A DNA stretch of 28,303 bases from JBDTNQ01 sp039933635 (GCA_039933635.1 JBDTNQ010000053.1:1-28303); one strand, 5' to 3'. Positions 14,680-23,474 are shown, numbered from the stretch's first letter. Translations and numbers: made by a program. Notes: generated by a model not told the origin, from the sequence alone.

Positions 14680-16319
14680 TACTGCACAACCATCAACGTA
14701 AACGGATAGACGTACGCCTGCAGGAACACGAGCAGTCCCATGAGCAGCGCAAGCGCGACACTCTGGAAGAAGACGTAGCGCAGGATGTCGCCTTCGTGGC
14801 CGTACCAGCGCGTGGCGGTACTGGCGACGACGATCGACTGTGCGTCGATCATCTTGCCCATGACACCGCCCGCGCTGTTGGCCGACGCCATCAGGATGGG
14901 GCTCAGGTTCAGTTGCTCGGCCGTGATCCGCTGGAGGCTGCCGAACAACACGTTCGATGACGTGTCGGAGCCGGTCAACGCGACGCCAAGCCAGCCAAGC
15001 AACGTCCCGAAAATCGGATAGAACACCCCCGTCTTGGCAAACGCCAGCCCCATCGTCGCATCCAGCCCCGAGTATCGCGTGATGTAGCCCACCGACATCA
15101 TCGCGGCAATCGTCAATAACGAGAAGCGCACGTCGTGCAACGTGCGGAGGTACTGACGGATGAGATCGCGCACCTTGTAGCCCATGACGAGGCCGCCAAT
15201 CATGGCGGCGAGGAAGATGCCGCTGCCGGTGGCCGACAACCAGTTCAAATTGAACATCGCCGCTTCTGGCGTGGCCCTCGCGACCACGGGCGGCACGCGC
15301 TGCACGAGGTTGTGCAGTCCGGGAATCGGCAGGCGCACGATCGAGAGGCCGTCGAGCCACGCTTTGAACCACGGCACGCCCCACAGAAAGACGAGGAGCG
15401 AGAGGATCAGCCACGGCACCCACGCCTGGAAGATGCGCGCGGAGTCGGGTGCCATCTCCTCGGGCGCGACGCGCGCATCGGCCGCCGCGCCCGTGCTGGT
15501 CCACACGTCCTTCGGCTGCCAGACGCGCAGGAACAGGACCAACGCGGCCATCGAGCACACACCGGCGACGACGTTCACGAGCCAGGGTCCGTGGTAATTC
15601 GAAATCAGCCACTGCGGCACGGCGAAGGCCGCGCCAGCGACGAGCAACGCCGGCCAGACCGCCAACATGCCCTGCAGCCCCGTGAACGCCGCGATCAACC
15701 AGAACGGGATGATGATGGCAAAGATCGCCAGCTCGCGCCCGGCCATCGCGCTGAGCTTCAGCAGATCGAGGTTCGTCACGGTCTGGAGCGCGATGAGCGG
15801 CGTTCCCAGCGCGCCGAACGCCACGGGCGCCGTGTTGGCAATCAGTGAGAGCCCCGAGGCCTGGAGCGGCGGAAAGCCGAGGCCGATCAAAATGGCGGCG
15901 GTCACCGCGACCGGCGTGCCGAAGCCCGCGGCGCCCTCGAAGAACGCGCCCAGACAGAACGCCACGAGCAGCAGCTGCAATCGTCGATCGCGGGTGACGC
16001 CCGTGATGCTGTGGCGGAGCACGCCGAACAATCCGCGTTCGTTCGTCAGGCGATAGAGAAAGATGACGTTGATGATAATCCAGCCGATTGGAAACAGGCC
16101 GTAGGCCGCGCCAAACAGGGTCGCGCTGACAGCCATGCCAGCCGGCATGTGAAAGACGAACACCGCGATGACGAGCGATGTCACCACGCCGAGCACGGCG
16201 GCCAGGTGCGCCCGTAGCCGGAAGATACCCAGCGCACTGAGCAGCACGACTGCCGGCAAGGCGGCCGCGCACGTGGAGAGAAATGCGTTGCCGAGCGGGT
16301 TATACGCCTGCGACCACAT
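14679..16319 (-). CDS. glcA: L-lactate/glycolate permease (LctP/GlcA family)
   Basis: A 546-residue polytopic inner-membrane protein of the LctP family, with roughly a dozen or more hydrophobic segments, that imports 2-hydroxymonocarboxylates with protons. Conserved family segments are visible: MWSQAYNPLGN at the start, LCAFFEGAAGFGTPVAV-like text (here CLGAFFEGAAGFGTPVAVTA), LIANTAPVAFGALGTPLIAL, YITRYSGLDATMGLAFAKTG, TGSDTSSNVLFGSLQ and ASANSAGGVMGKMID. Sequence alone does not separate lactate from glycolate permeases. The position as last gene of a malate synthase-glcDEF operon favours glycolate, as for E. coli GlcA. It overlaps the end of glcF by 20 bp, and GAGG lies within that coding end as its ribosome binding site. 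It ends at a terminator hairpin. Confidence 0.9.
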   Translation of the reverse strand: MWSQAYNPLGNAFLSTCAAALPAVVLLSALGIFRLRAHLAAVLGVVTSLVIAVFVFHMPAGMAVSATLFGAAYGLFPIGWIIINVIFLYRLTNERGLFGVLRHSITGVTRDRRLQLLLVAFCLGAFFEGAAGFGTPVAVTAAILIGLGFPPLQASGLSLIANTAPVAFGALGTPLIALQTVTNLDLLKLSAMAGRELAIFAIIIPFWLIAAFTGLQGMLAVWPALLVAGAAFAVPQWLISNYHGPWLVNVVAGVCSMAALVLFLRVWQPKDVWTSTGAAADARVAPEEMAPDSARIFQAWVPWLILSLLVFLWGVPWFKAWLDGLSIVRLPIPGLHNLVQRVPPVVARATPEAAMFNLNWLSATGSGIFLAAMIGGLVMGYKVRDLIRQYLRTLHDVRFSLLTIAAMMSVGYITRYSGLDATMGLAFAKTGVFYPIFGTLLGWLGVALTGSDTSSNVLFGSLQRITAEQLNLSPILMASANSAGGVMGKMIDAQSIVVASTATRWYGHEGDILRYVFFQSVALALLMGLLVFLQAYVYPFTLMVVQ

Positions 16320-17643
16320 CGGACGACCTCACGGCTGAAGACGGTCCCCAGGGCGCGAGGCCACGGATCGACGCGTCGATGATTTCGATCGGATGCACGA
16401 CGGGCCACGGGCAGCCGGCCGATCGGCCGGCCGCACCAATCTGCAAGGTGCAGCCTGGATTGCCCGTTGCAACGACATCCGGTTTGAGCGCGGACAAGTG
16501 TAAGGCCTTTCGCGCTCCGAGCGCGGCCGCCGGCTCGGGCTGGACGATGTTGTAGATGCCGGCGCTCCCGCAGCAGATGTCGGACTCCGCGGGCGTGACC
16601 ACCTCGACGCCCGGGATCGCCGCGAGCAGCGCGCGCGGCGCGGCGCGCACGCCTTGGGCGTGCGCGAGGTGGCACGCGTCGTGGTACGCCACCCGTGCAT
16701 GAATCGGATGCCGCGGCGCCTGCGCGGGTCCGAGATCGGCGAGCAGTTCCGAGATGTCCCGAACCTTCCGGCTGAACGTCCGGGCGCGCTCGGCCCAAAC
16801 AGGATCGTGCTCGAACAGCTCCCCGTACTCCTTCATGGCGGAACCGCAGCCGGCTGCGTTGACGACGATGCGATCGATGGCGGGATCGTCGAATGCCTCA
16901 ATCAGCCGTTTCGCCAGATCGCGCGCGAGGTCGACGCGTCCCGCATGGAGCGCCAGCGCGCCGCAACATCCCTGCGATCGAGGCGCGAGCACCTCGCATC
17001 CCTCGGCCGCAAGCACTCGCACCGTGGCGTCGTTGACGGGCCGGAATGACACGCGCTGCACACACCCCGTCAGGAGACCCACCGTCATTCGCCGTTCCCC
17101 TGCAGCCGCCGTCCGTTCGGGTGTCGTGCCCGTCAGCCCCGCCAGCGACACAGGCGGCGCAAGCGCCAGCATCGCGCGCAGCCGCTTGGGCAGCAGGGCT
17201 CCCACCGCACTCCGGCCAATCGCGCGGACCGCCGAGCCGATCAGAACCAATGGCGCCAGCACCACACGCAGGCGCGCCGGGTACGGGAGGACCGCAAACA
17301 GGGCGCTTCGGAGCAGGCGATCGCCGGCGGGCCGCGGATATCGCCGTTCAATCTGGGCGCGGGTCTTCTCGATGAGTGGCCCGTACTGCACGCCTGAAGG
17401 GCACGCCGTCACGCACGCCATGCATCCGAGACAGGCGTCCATGTGGCCGACGAACGATGCCGACATCTCGGCTCGTCCATCGATCCCGGCTTTCATCAGG
17501 TAAATGCGCCCACGCGGCGAGTCCATCTCCTCACCCCAGAGCACATAGGTGGGACACGTCGGCAGACAGAACCCGCAGTGCACGCAGGCACTGATCTTCT
17601 CGGACGATGGCGGCTCGATGGAATCGAAGGCAGGATCGGGCAT
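16300..17643 (-). CDS. glcF: Glycolate dehydrogenase iron-sulfur subunit
   Basis: A 447-residue subunit that passes electrons from the GlcD/GlcE flavins towards the respiratory chain at the inner membrane. Two 4Fe-4S sites of the CxxCxxCxxxCP type lie at Cys20, 23, 26 and 30 (CVHCGFCLPTCP) and Cys71, 74, 77 and 81 (CLGCMACVTACP). Two cysteine-rich CCG domains follow. The first has GCVQRVSF, QGCCGALALHAG and NAAGCGSAMKEYG. The second has YHDACHLAHAQG, DICCGSAGIYN and GNPGCTLQI. Its length is close to E. coli GlcF. It lies 53 bp after glcE; that gap holds only two copies of a CCCTGAG-like motif and no clear ribosome binding site. It overlaps the permease start. Confidence 0.95.
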   Translation of the reverse strand: MPDPAFDSIEPPSSEKISACVHCGFCLPTCPTYVLWGEEMDSPRGRIYLMKAGIDGRAEMSASFVGHMDACLGCMACVTACPSGVQYGPLIEKTRAQIERRYPRPAGDRLLRSALFAVLPYPARLRVVLAPLVLIGSAVRAIGRSAVGALLPKRLRAMLALAPPVSLAGLTGTTPERTAAAGERRMTVGLLTGCVQRVSFRPVNDATVRVLAAEGCEVLAPRSQGCCGALALHAGRVDLARDLAKRLIEAFDDPAIDRIVVNAAGCGSAMKEYGELFEHDPVWAERARTFSRKVRDISELLADLGPAQAPRHPIHARVAYHDACHLAHAQGVRAAPRALLAAIPGVEVVTPAESDICCGSAGIYNIVQPEPAAALGARKALHLSALKPDVVATGNPGCTLQIGAAGRSAGCPWPVVHPIEIIDASIRGLAPWGPSSAVRSSDVVAGV

Positions 17644-17696
17644 GGCTCAGGGCTCAGGGCTGGAGAACTTCGGACTCCGGACTTGCCAAATGCACG

Positions 17697-18947
17697 TCAG
17701 AGCGGGCCCCGTCCCGCGTTCATGATGCCTGCCGGGTCGAACGCGCGCTTGAGTGACTGCATCGCGATGCCGGCGTCGCCGAGCGATCCCCAGACGTCGA
17801 TCTGCTGCTTGATCATCGGCGTGGCACGGAGAATGACGACGTGATCGATCCGGGGCCGGCCGGCACGAAGGCGCTCGATCGCGCGCAATTGGCTCTGCGG
17901 CTCGCCGGAGAGACGAATGTGCCCCGTTCCCACCCCCGCGCGTCCAGCCAGCGTCGCGCGGACGCCGTCCACGCTCTCGATTTCGCGCAGGGCGCTGAAC
18001 ACCGAATCGGACGAGGCCGGTAGCCAACCGCAACGGACCACCACGTCCTGCGATGCCCAGACACTCCCGACCTGTGCGCGCCACAAAGCCGTTTCGGCCT
18101 CCCCGTCCAGGACGTCAACGGCGGCGGAAGCCGTTCGCCCAAACAGCGCGACCACATCGCGCACCTGGGCGGCAACCGCATCGGGTGTGGAGGCGAACCG
18201 CAGCAGCAGGTCGACCCAAAGCTGGTGAGATTCGGCGTGCACATCGACCGATGTGGGCTCCCATTGACTCGCGCCGACCATCGCAATGAACGACGCGGCC
18301 TGCGGACCGTCGACGCACCGAATGCGAACGGTTTGCGAGCTCATCAGACGTGGGGCGAGTTTGAACGTCGCGGATGTGATCGCCGCCAGCGTGCCATGCG
18401 AGCCCGTCACGAGCTTACCCAGATCGAATCCCGCAACGTTCTTCACGACTTCTCCGCCGGCCTTCACGACTCGACCGTTGGTGGTGGCCAGTGTGATCCC
18501 GATCAGCTGGTCGCGCGGCGTCCCGAATCGGTGGCGCAACGGGCCGCAATCGTTCGTCGCGAGAATGCCGCCGATCGTCGCGTCGGCAAACGGGCTGTCG
18601 ATGGGAAGCCACTGGCCATGCGCCGCGAGTTCGGCGTTCACGTCGACGAGCCGCGCGCCCGCCTCGACGATAGCGATGAGATCGCCGTAGCGATGCGCGA
18701 CGACGCGGTTGAGTGCGGCCGTGGCGACGACGAGGTCGACGCCATCGGGCCGGCGTCCCCAGCCGATCTTGGTGCCGCCGCCGCGGATCACCGTCCTCTG
18801 GCCCGCTCGCGCGGCCTCCGCGAGCAGGTCGGCAAGCGCGCGGTCCGATGCCGGCGTCACCACATGCGCCGGCACGATGTCATCGATCGCGTCCGCTGGG
18901 CCTCCCGGGCGAGCCGGAGCAGCGGCGTCTGGGGCGCGGAGATCCAT
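17697..18947 (-). CDS. glcE: Glycolate dehydrogenase FAD-binding subunit
   Basis: A 416-residue FAD-binding protein with a PCMH-type domain, the second flavin subunit of the glycolate dehydrogenase complex. Visible features are RTVIRGGGTKIGWGR (FAD pyrophosphate loop, about 52-66), WLPIDSPFADATIGGILATN, GPLRHRFGTPRDQLIG, KAGGEVVKNVAGFDLGKLV and GSHGTLAAITSATFKL. The C-terminal half is more variable and ends LKRAFDPAGIMNAGRGPL, the usual family ending. At 416 residues it is longer than E. coli GlcE (about 350), with extra N-terminal residues rich in Ala and Pro. The ATG follows the glcD stop by two bases (TGA CC ATG), indicating translational coupling. Confidence 0.94.
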   Translation of the reverse strand: MDLRAPDAAAPARPGGPADAIDDIVPAHVVTPASDRALADLLAEAARAGQRTVIRGGGTKIGWGRRPDGVDLVVATAALNRVVAHRYGDLIAIVEAGARLVDVNAELAAHGQWLPIDSPFADATIGGILATNDCGPLRHRFGTPRDQLIGITLATTNGRVVKAGGEVVKNVAGFDLGKLVTGSHGTLAAITSATFKLAPRLMSSQTVRIRCVDGPQAASFIAMVGASQWEPTSVDVHAESHQLWVDLLLRFASTPDAVAAQVRDVVALFGRTASAAVDVLDGEAETALWRAQVGSVWASQDVVVRCGWLPASSDSVFSALREIESVDGVRATLAGRAGVGTGHIRLSGEPQSQLRAIERLRAGRPRIDHVVILRATPMIKQQIDVWGSLGDAGIAMQSLKRAFDPAGIMNAGRGPL

Positions 18948-18949
18948 GG

Positions 18950-20401
18950 TCAGAACCTCTCAGCCACGCCCGCCTGCTCCAACGGGTGCGCGCGATAGGG
19001 CCCGGGCACCTCGCCGCAGAGCCGTGGCGTCGGAAATATCTTGCCCGGATTGCACAGCCCCCCCGGGTCCAGGGCGTCGCGCATCGTGACCATGGCCGCC
19101 AAATCATCGGGGGAGAACATCTTGCTCATGGAGCAGCGCTTGTCGGCGCCGACGCCGTGCTCACCGGTGATCGATCCGCCCGCATCGATGCAATACGACA
19201 GAATTTCCGCCGCGACGTCGGCCGCGCGCTCGGTCTCGCCGGGCACCCGCGCGTCGTAGCAGATCAACGGGTGGAGATTGCCGTCGCCGGCGTGAAACAC
19301 GTTTCCGATGGCCAGCCCCGAACGACGCTCGAGATCCTTGATGCGCGCGAGCACCTCCGGAAGCCGCATGCGCGGGACCACGCCGTCCTGCACGTAGTAG
19401 TTGGGCGACACCCGTCCCATGGCGGCGAACGCGGCCTTCCTTCCCTTCCAGATCCGCGCACGCTCGTCATCATCGCGCGCCAGCCGAACCTCGGTCGCGC
19501 CACACCGCCGGCATGTGGCCTCGACCACCGCGAAGAGGTCGTCCACCTCCTGGCGCACGCCATCGAGCTCGACAATCAGCACGGCCTCAGTGGCGGGAAA
19601 TCCCGGGTGAACGGCAGCCTCAGCCGCGCGCACCGCGAGGCGATCCATCATCTCCACGGCCGCCGGCACGATACCGGCCGCAATGACGTCGGACACGGCC
19701 TGACCGGCCGCGTCGATCGTGTCGAAGGCGGCAAGCAGCGTGCGCACGGACTCCGGCTTGCGAAGGATGCGGACCACGGCGCGGGTGACGATCCCGAGCG
19801 TACCTTCGGATCCGACGACCAACCCGAGCAGGTCCGGGCCCGGACGATCGGCCACCGGACCACCAATCGTGACCAGTTCTCCGGTCGGCAGCACGATGTC
19901 CGCTTCGAGCACGTGGTGCACGGTGAAACCGTACTTGAGGCAGTGCGCGCCGCCGGAGTTCTCCGCGATGTTGCCGCCAATTGAACACGCCTGCTGACTC
20001 GACGGATCGGGGGCGTAATAACACCCGTGCGGCGCTACGCGCCGGGTGATCTCCAGATTCGTGACGCAGGGCTCGACCGTGACCCGACGATTCGGAAGAT
20101 CGATGTCGAGCACGCGGTTGAGGCGCGCGAGCGAAATCACAATGCCGCCCTCGACCGGCGTGGCGCCGCCCGACAGGCCCGTGCCGTGGCCGCGTGCGAC
20201 GAACGCGACGTGCTCGCGCACGCACAACCGGACCAGGGCCTGCACCGCTTCGGCGGACGCCGGTAGCAGCACGGCCGCGGGGGTGACCCGCAGGTGCGCC
20301 AGCGCGTCACACTCATAGGTGAGGACATCGGCCGGGTCACGGACCAGGCCGGCTGCGCCGACGATCTCCGCGCAGGCCTGCAGGAAACGCTCGTTCACCA
20401 T
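18950..20401 (-). CDS. glcD: Glycolate dehydrogenase catalytic FAD subunit
   Basis: Oxidises glycolate to glyoxylate with GlcE and GlcF. It has 483 residues, close to E. coli GlcD. The PCMH FAD domain shows VAFVARGHGTGLSGGATPVEG, SSQQACSIGGNIAENSGGAH, CLKYGFTVHHVL and VVGSEGTLGIVTRAVVRI. The oxidase C-domain has FHAGDGNLHPLICYD, the catalytic-site GEHGVGADKRC and ALDPGGLCNPGKIFPTPR. Two starts are close, GTG at 20407 and ATG at 20401; neither has a strong ribosome binding site, and ATG is chosen. The malate synthase stop lies only 9 bp before it. It forms one operon with malate synthase, glcE, glcF and the permease. Confidence 0.95.
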   Translation of the reverse strand: MVNERFLQACAEIVGAAGLVRDPADVLTYECDALAHLRVTPAAVLLPASAEAVQALVRLCVREHVAFVARGHGTGLSGGATPVEGGIVISLARLNRVLDIDLPNRRVTVEPCVTNLEITRRVAPHGCYYAPDPSSQQACSIGGNIAENSGGAHCLKYGFTVHHVLEADIVLPTGELVTIGGPVADRPGPDLLGLVVGSEGTLGIVTRAVVRILRKPESVRTLLAAFDTIDAAGQAVSDVIAAGIVPAAVEMMDRLAVRAAEAAVHPGFPATEAVLIVELDGVRQEVDDLFAVVEATCRRCGATEVRLARDDDERARIWKGRKAAFAAMGRVSPNYYVQDGVVPRMRLPEVLARIKDLERRSGLAIGNVFHAGDGNLHPLICYDARVPGETERAADVAAEILSYCIDAGGSITGEHGVGADKRCSMSKMFSPDDLAAMVTMRDALDPGGLCNPGKIFPTPRLCGEVPGPYRAHPLEQAGVAERF

Positions 20402-20410
20402 CGGCACGAC

Positions 20411-22540
20411 TCAGTGAATCGGACCGGCATCGTGGACGTAGTCGTACGCATCGAGTGCGATTTCGGCGAGACGCCGGCTCGCGGGTGAGGTCGCCGCCGC
20501 GAGGGCGGCCTCGGTGTCCGAACGATCGCGCGTGACGGCCGTGAGAATCGCGGCGCGCTCGTCAGCCGGGCGCTCGATCATCGACAACAGCACGCGTGAC
20601 CCGTATTTGATCCACCGCGGTTGCGACGCGACCGTCCCGTCGGGACGGTCCTCGACGATTTGTCGTCGCAGGATCTGGAGGACCAGCTCCGCGTCCGTGG
20701 ACTCGTACGGTGTCCCGGTCTTCGCGAAGAGAGACTTGACGACCTCGCGCCGTTCGTCGAGCAGCGCCAGGAACAACTCGGGCGTGACACGCATGCCCTT
20801 CTTCGAAAAGCGGCCGTCGTCGGTCAGCTCGACGCTGTGGTGGACCGCGAGGTACAGGAAGTGCCAGAAGATCTCGTAGGTCGCGAGATCGTTCATGAAG
20901 CGGAGTCCGGTGTTCGGGTCGTCGATCGCGGCGGCGTTGTTGCCGTGCAGCTGCTGGTACATGTACTCGGTCGCCATGTACATCGCGTAACGCATGCCGT
21001 CCTCGGTCGTCGGCCCCTGGGGCCGGGCGAGCAGACGCCCGCGCTCGGTATCCGAATAGAGCGCATCGGCGGTGAGATCGGCGGCGGAAACGACGAGGGG
21101 CGCGACGCGGCCGTGGCGCAGGAGGCCCAGCGCCTCGAGTCGGGCGCGCTCGTCCGTCGTCGCGCTGTCGACCACCACTTGCAGGTCCTCGAAAATCGCG
21201 ACAAGGGGTTCGCGCCCGGCTTCGACATAGGCTGGGCTAACGGTCGCGACCCAGCTCTGACGGTAGGTGTCGTGAAGCCGGCCGTTGATCAGGAACAGGC
21301 CTGTCAGACGCTCGCGCAGCTTGTCGAACCAGATATCGCGAAGGGCGCGCGCGTCGAGCTCAGGCGCCCGCGGGTTGGGCATCTGCGCCGCCATCCCGCC
21401 AATGGGCATCGCGCCGGCCAGCAGGGCCATGAGCGCGTTCCGCCGCGTATACGCGCTCATCGAGGGCTCGATCATCGTAACCGCCGTGGGATTCGGAATC
21501 ACCATCGTCGGGTCCTGTCTGAACATCTCCTCGCGACTGTTGATGTAGTCCCAACGGCCAACGTTGGGACCGATCAGGTTCGCGCGAAGCACCCACTGGA
21601 TGACGTCCTGCTGGAGCAGGAACTCCGCGCGCTCGTGGAGCATCTTGATCTTGAGCCGGCCGCGGCCCAGGCCCATGGTCTCCTCGAGTTCACGCAACAG
21701 CCGGCCGACAATGCGCGCTTCCTGCCACGACTCGAGCTTCGGCACGTAAAAATACACGCTCGAGCCGCGGCGGGCCTGCGATTCGTAGTTGTTCAGCGCG
21801 TGCATCACCAGCGCGGGAATCATCGCGGGCACGGGATGGCCGTCGAGCGTCATGTGACGGCTGCGCAGATGCAGGCCGGGCACACGGTGGAAGATCGTCG
21901 GCCACTTGTCACGCGGCAGCTTGATGGCGTACTTCCGGTGCGTGTTTGGAATCGCGCGGCCCTGCGCGTCGAGTTCGGGTTTGGTCGGATGCTCGAACAC
22001 GCGGCCGTTGTCCCATTCCCCGGCCAGCAACTGCTTGAGGTTCCGCCAGGCGCGGAACAACTGATCGCGGTAATCGCCGCCCGCGTCTTCCCAATCCCAC
22101 ATCCACGACGATGCGCCGGTGTTGATGGCGGCCATGGCCATACCGAGATCGATGCACGGGCCCGTGCCTTCGAGACCGGGATTGAGGACCTCGTCTGGGA
22201 CCTCGACCGCTGATGCGACCTGCCAGGCGTCGGGGCCTTCCCGTCCGAAGAAACCGTCAATCATCCCCTGCCGGATCGCGCCAACTGTGGCGTCGCCACC
22301 GTCGGGATCGCCGACAGGTTGGTCGGCCGGTAGAAAGTCGTATCGCGTGTCTCCTCGCGCCACGCGCGCCTGCATCGCGTGCCGCTCGCGCAGCGCCAGA
22401 GCGATGTCGTCTCGGACCGCGCGGGTCAGCTGCGCAATCGTGGCTTCGACCTCGCGAAGACCTGCCGGAACGGTCTTCTCGCCAAAGAGATCGGGATAGT
22501 TGTCGAGGATGTCCTGGCGGACGAGGAGGCGGGCTTCCAC
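20411..22540 (-). CDS. Malate synthase (divergent, A-like with extra C-terminal part)
   Basis: Condenses glyoxylate with acetyl-CoA to malate and CoA. Family signs, numbered from the TTG at 22558, are WMWDWEDAGGD (152-162, metal-binding Glu/Asp region), LHLRSRHMTLDGHP with a candidate catalytic Arg (229-242), VYFYVPKLESWQEARIV, RLKIKMLHE, GRWDYINS, IGGMAAQMPNP, and TTEDGMRYAMYMATEYMYQQ with the likely catalytic Asp. The order follows malate synthase A, but the protein has 709-715 residues against about 530, with an added C-terminal helical region. The start is uncertain: GTG at 22540 or TTG at 22558, both with poor ribosome binding sites. As first gene of the operon with glcD, glcE, glcF and the permease, it removes glyoxylate made from glycolate. 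Function is well supported by context; the subfamily is unusual. Confidence 0.87.
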   Translation of the reverse strand: MEARLLVRQDILDNYPDLFGEKTVPAGLREVEATIAQLTRAVRDDIALALRERHAMQARVARGDTRYDFLPADQPVGDPDGGDATVGAIRQGMIDGFFGREGPDAWQVASAVEVPDEVLNPGLEGTGPCIDLGMAMAAINTGASSWMWDWEDAGGDYRDQLFRAWRNLKQLLAGEWDNGRVFEHPTKPELDAQGRAIPNTHRKYAIKLPRDKWPTIFHRVPGLHLRSRHMTLDGHPVPAMIPALVMHALNNYESQARRGSSVYFYVPKLESWQEARIVGRLLRELEETMGLGRGRLKIKMLHERAEFLLQQDVIQWVLRANLIGPNVGRWDYINSREEMFRQDPTMVIPNPTAVTMIEPSMSAYTRRNALMALLAGAMPIGGMAAQMPNPRAPELDARALRDIWFDKLRERLTGLFLINGRLHDTYRQSWVATVSPAYVEAGREPLVAIFEDLQVVVDSATTDERARLEALGLLRHGRVAPLVVSAADLTADALYSDTERGRLLARPQGPTTEDGMRYAMYMATEYMYQQLHGNNAAAIDDPNTGLRFMNDLATYEIFWHFLYLAVHHSVELTDDGRFSKKGMRVTPELFLALLDERREVVKSLFAKTGTPYESTDAELVLQILRRQIVEDRPDGTVASQPRWIKYGSRVLLSMIERPADERAAILTAVTRDRSDTEAALAAATSPASRRLAEIALDAYDYVHDAGPIH

Positions 22541-22566
22541 GGTGGACCGAGAATACAACAGCGACG

Positions 22567-22704
22567 GAGGTTCCGGGTTCTGGGTTCGGCGGTTCTGAGG
22601 TTCGGTTCTGGCTCGGCGTTCCGGGGTTCAAAGGCAGTGCACCTCAGAAACCTGGAACCTCGGAACCGAACCTCGGAACCCGGAACCTCAGAACCCGGAA
22701 CCTC
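22567..22704. repeat. GGTTC-rich long inverted repeat between lectin and malate synthase genes
   Basis: The left half repeats GGTTC/GGGTTC-like words and the right half repeats their complement. A perfect 16-bp arm pairs 22567-22582 with 22689-22704, and a nested perfect 12-bp arm pairs 22597-22608 with 22663-22674. Other parts match imperfectly. It begins four bases past the lectin-like gene stop and fills most of the gap before malate synthase. It could form a long cruciform or RNA hairpin and act as a 3' end structure. Confidence 0.75.
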
Positions 22705-22707
22705 GCG

Positions 22708-23412
22708 TCAGTTCGTCGCGAAGCAGTACAGGAGACCGGCCCCGCCGGTCTGAACGAGCGCGGGGGCGCTGCAGCCCCGCGACGCGTGGGCCGAATTCCA
22801 CGAGGTGTTGCCGCCGCCCGTGCGATCGAAGTGCCCCAACTGGGCCGCACCGGTTGAATTGCTCGTCCAGTTGGCGCAGGTGTGGTCGCTGCCGTCCGTG
22901 TACGCACGGCCGTCGGTCTGGCTGCCGGTGAGGATGTCGTGCTGATTCGGCGTGTCGCCCGCGCCCTTCACGGTCTCACCCTTCTCGTTGAACACCGTGG
23001 TGCGGCTGAGGTTGTTGCCGAAGCGCGCCTGCTCCGGGGTGTCGCCGTGAAGGTCGCCCAGGTTCTGCGCGATGCGGGCGCCCTTCGCGTTGTACCAGGG
23101 CCCGGCACCGATCCGATCGCGCGCGTTGACCGCGGCCTGATTGGCTGTGGCGCTGGCGCTCAAGTACGCGTGCCACGTCTTGCTCCCAGCGCCGGCGGCC
23201 ACGGCTCGCTGCTGGCAGATGGCATCCGCGCCGGCGAGCCCGCCGAGATTCGCACTGCCGTCAGCAACGCCGGCGCTGGCGACGAAGAATGACATGGGCT
23301 GTTGCGGGGCGGGTGCGGCGGGCGCCGCGGGCGGATTCTGAAAGGCCACGAGCGGGGCTAATCCGGCCACTCCGATGAGGGCCATTTGAACGACGAATCG
23401 CATCTGCTTCAT
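22708..23412 (-). CDS. Secreted lectin-like protein (DUF1554 family)
   Basis: A 234-residue exported protein. It has a signal peptide (MKQMRFVVQMALIGVAGLAP and onward, cleavage near residue 24), an Ala/Pro-rich linker, then one globular domain from about residue 40 to the end. Conserved-looking pieces are MSFFVASAGVADGSANLGGL, ADAICQQRA, WHAYLSASA, DRIGAGPWYNAKG, DTPNQHDILTGSQ, HTCANWTSNSTG and SWNSAHASRGCS, ending GGAGLLYCFATN. Four Cys (AICQ, HTCAN, RGCS, LYCF) could form two disulfides. I recognise this as the DUF1554/lectin-type fold found in secreted bacterial proteins; a carbohydrate-binding role is an assumption. The ATG at 23412 is supported by AAGGAGAAGGAA upstream. A terminator separates it from the DUF1080 gene, so it is likely its own transcript. 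Confidence 0.78.
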   Translation of the reverse strand: MKQMRFVVQMALIGVAGLAPLVAFQNPPAAPAAPAPQQPMSFFVASAGVADGSANLGGLAGADAICQQRAVAAGAGSKTWHAYLSASATANQAAVNARDRIGAGPWYNAKGARIAQNLGDLHGDTPEQARFGNNLSRTTVFNEKGETVKGAGDTPNQHDILTGSQTDGRAYTDGSDHTCANWTSNSTGAAQLGHFDRTGGGNTSWNSAHASRGCSAPALVQTGGAGLLYCFATN

Positions 23413-23433
23413 GAGGTTCCTTCTCCTTGCGTG

Positions 23434-23469
23434 AAAACCGGCGCGCGACACGGGTTCTTCGCGCGCCGG
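23434..23469 (-). terminator. Rho-independent terminator after the DUF1080 gene
   Basis: A perfect 10-bp GC stem, CCGGCGCGCG (23438-23447) with CGCGCGCCGG (23460-23469), has a 12-nt loop. On the minus strand it is followed by TTTT (23434-23437). It starts six bases past the DUF1080 stop and ends about 22 bases before the lectin-like gene start. It should end the DUF1080 transcript. Confidence 0.75.
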
Positions 23470-23474
23470 CAAAC

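Noticed and set aside
14611..16272. Minus-strand open frame of 553 codons overlapping the permease in another frame.
   Set aside because: Arg/His-rich low-complexity translation with no membrane segments; the LctP frame has clear helices and family motifs.
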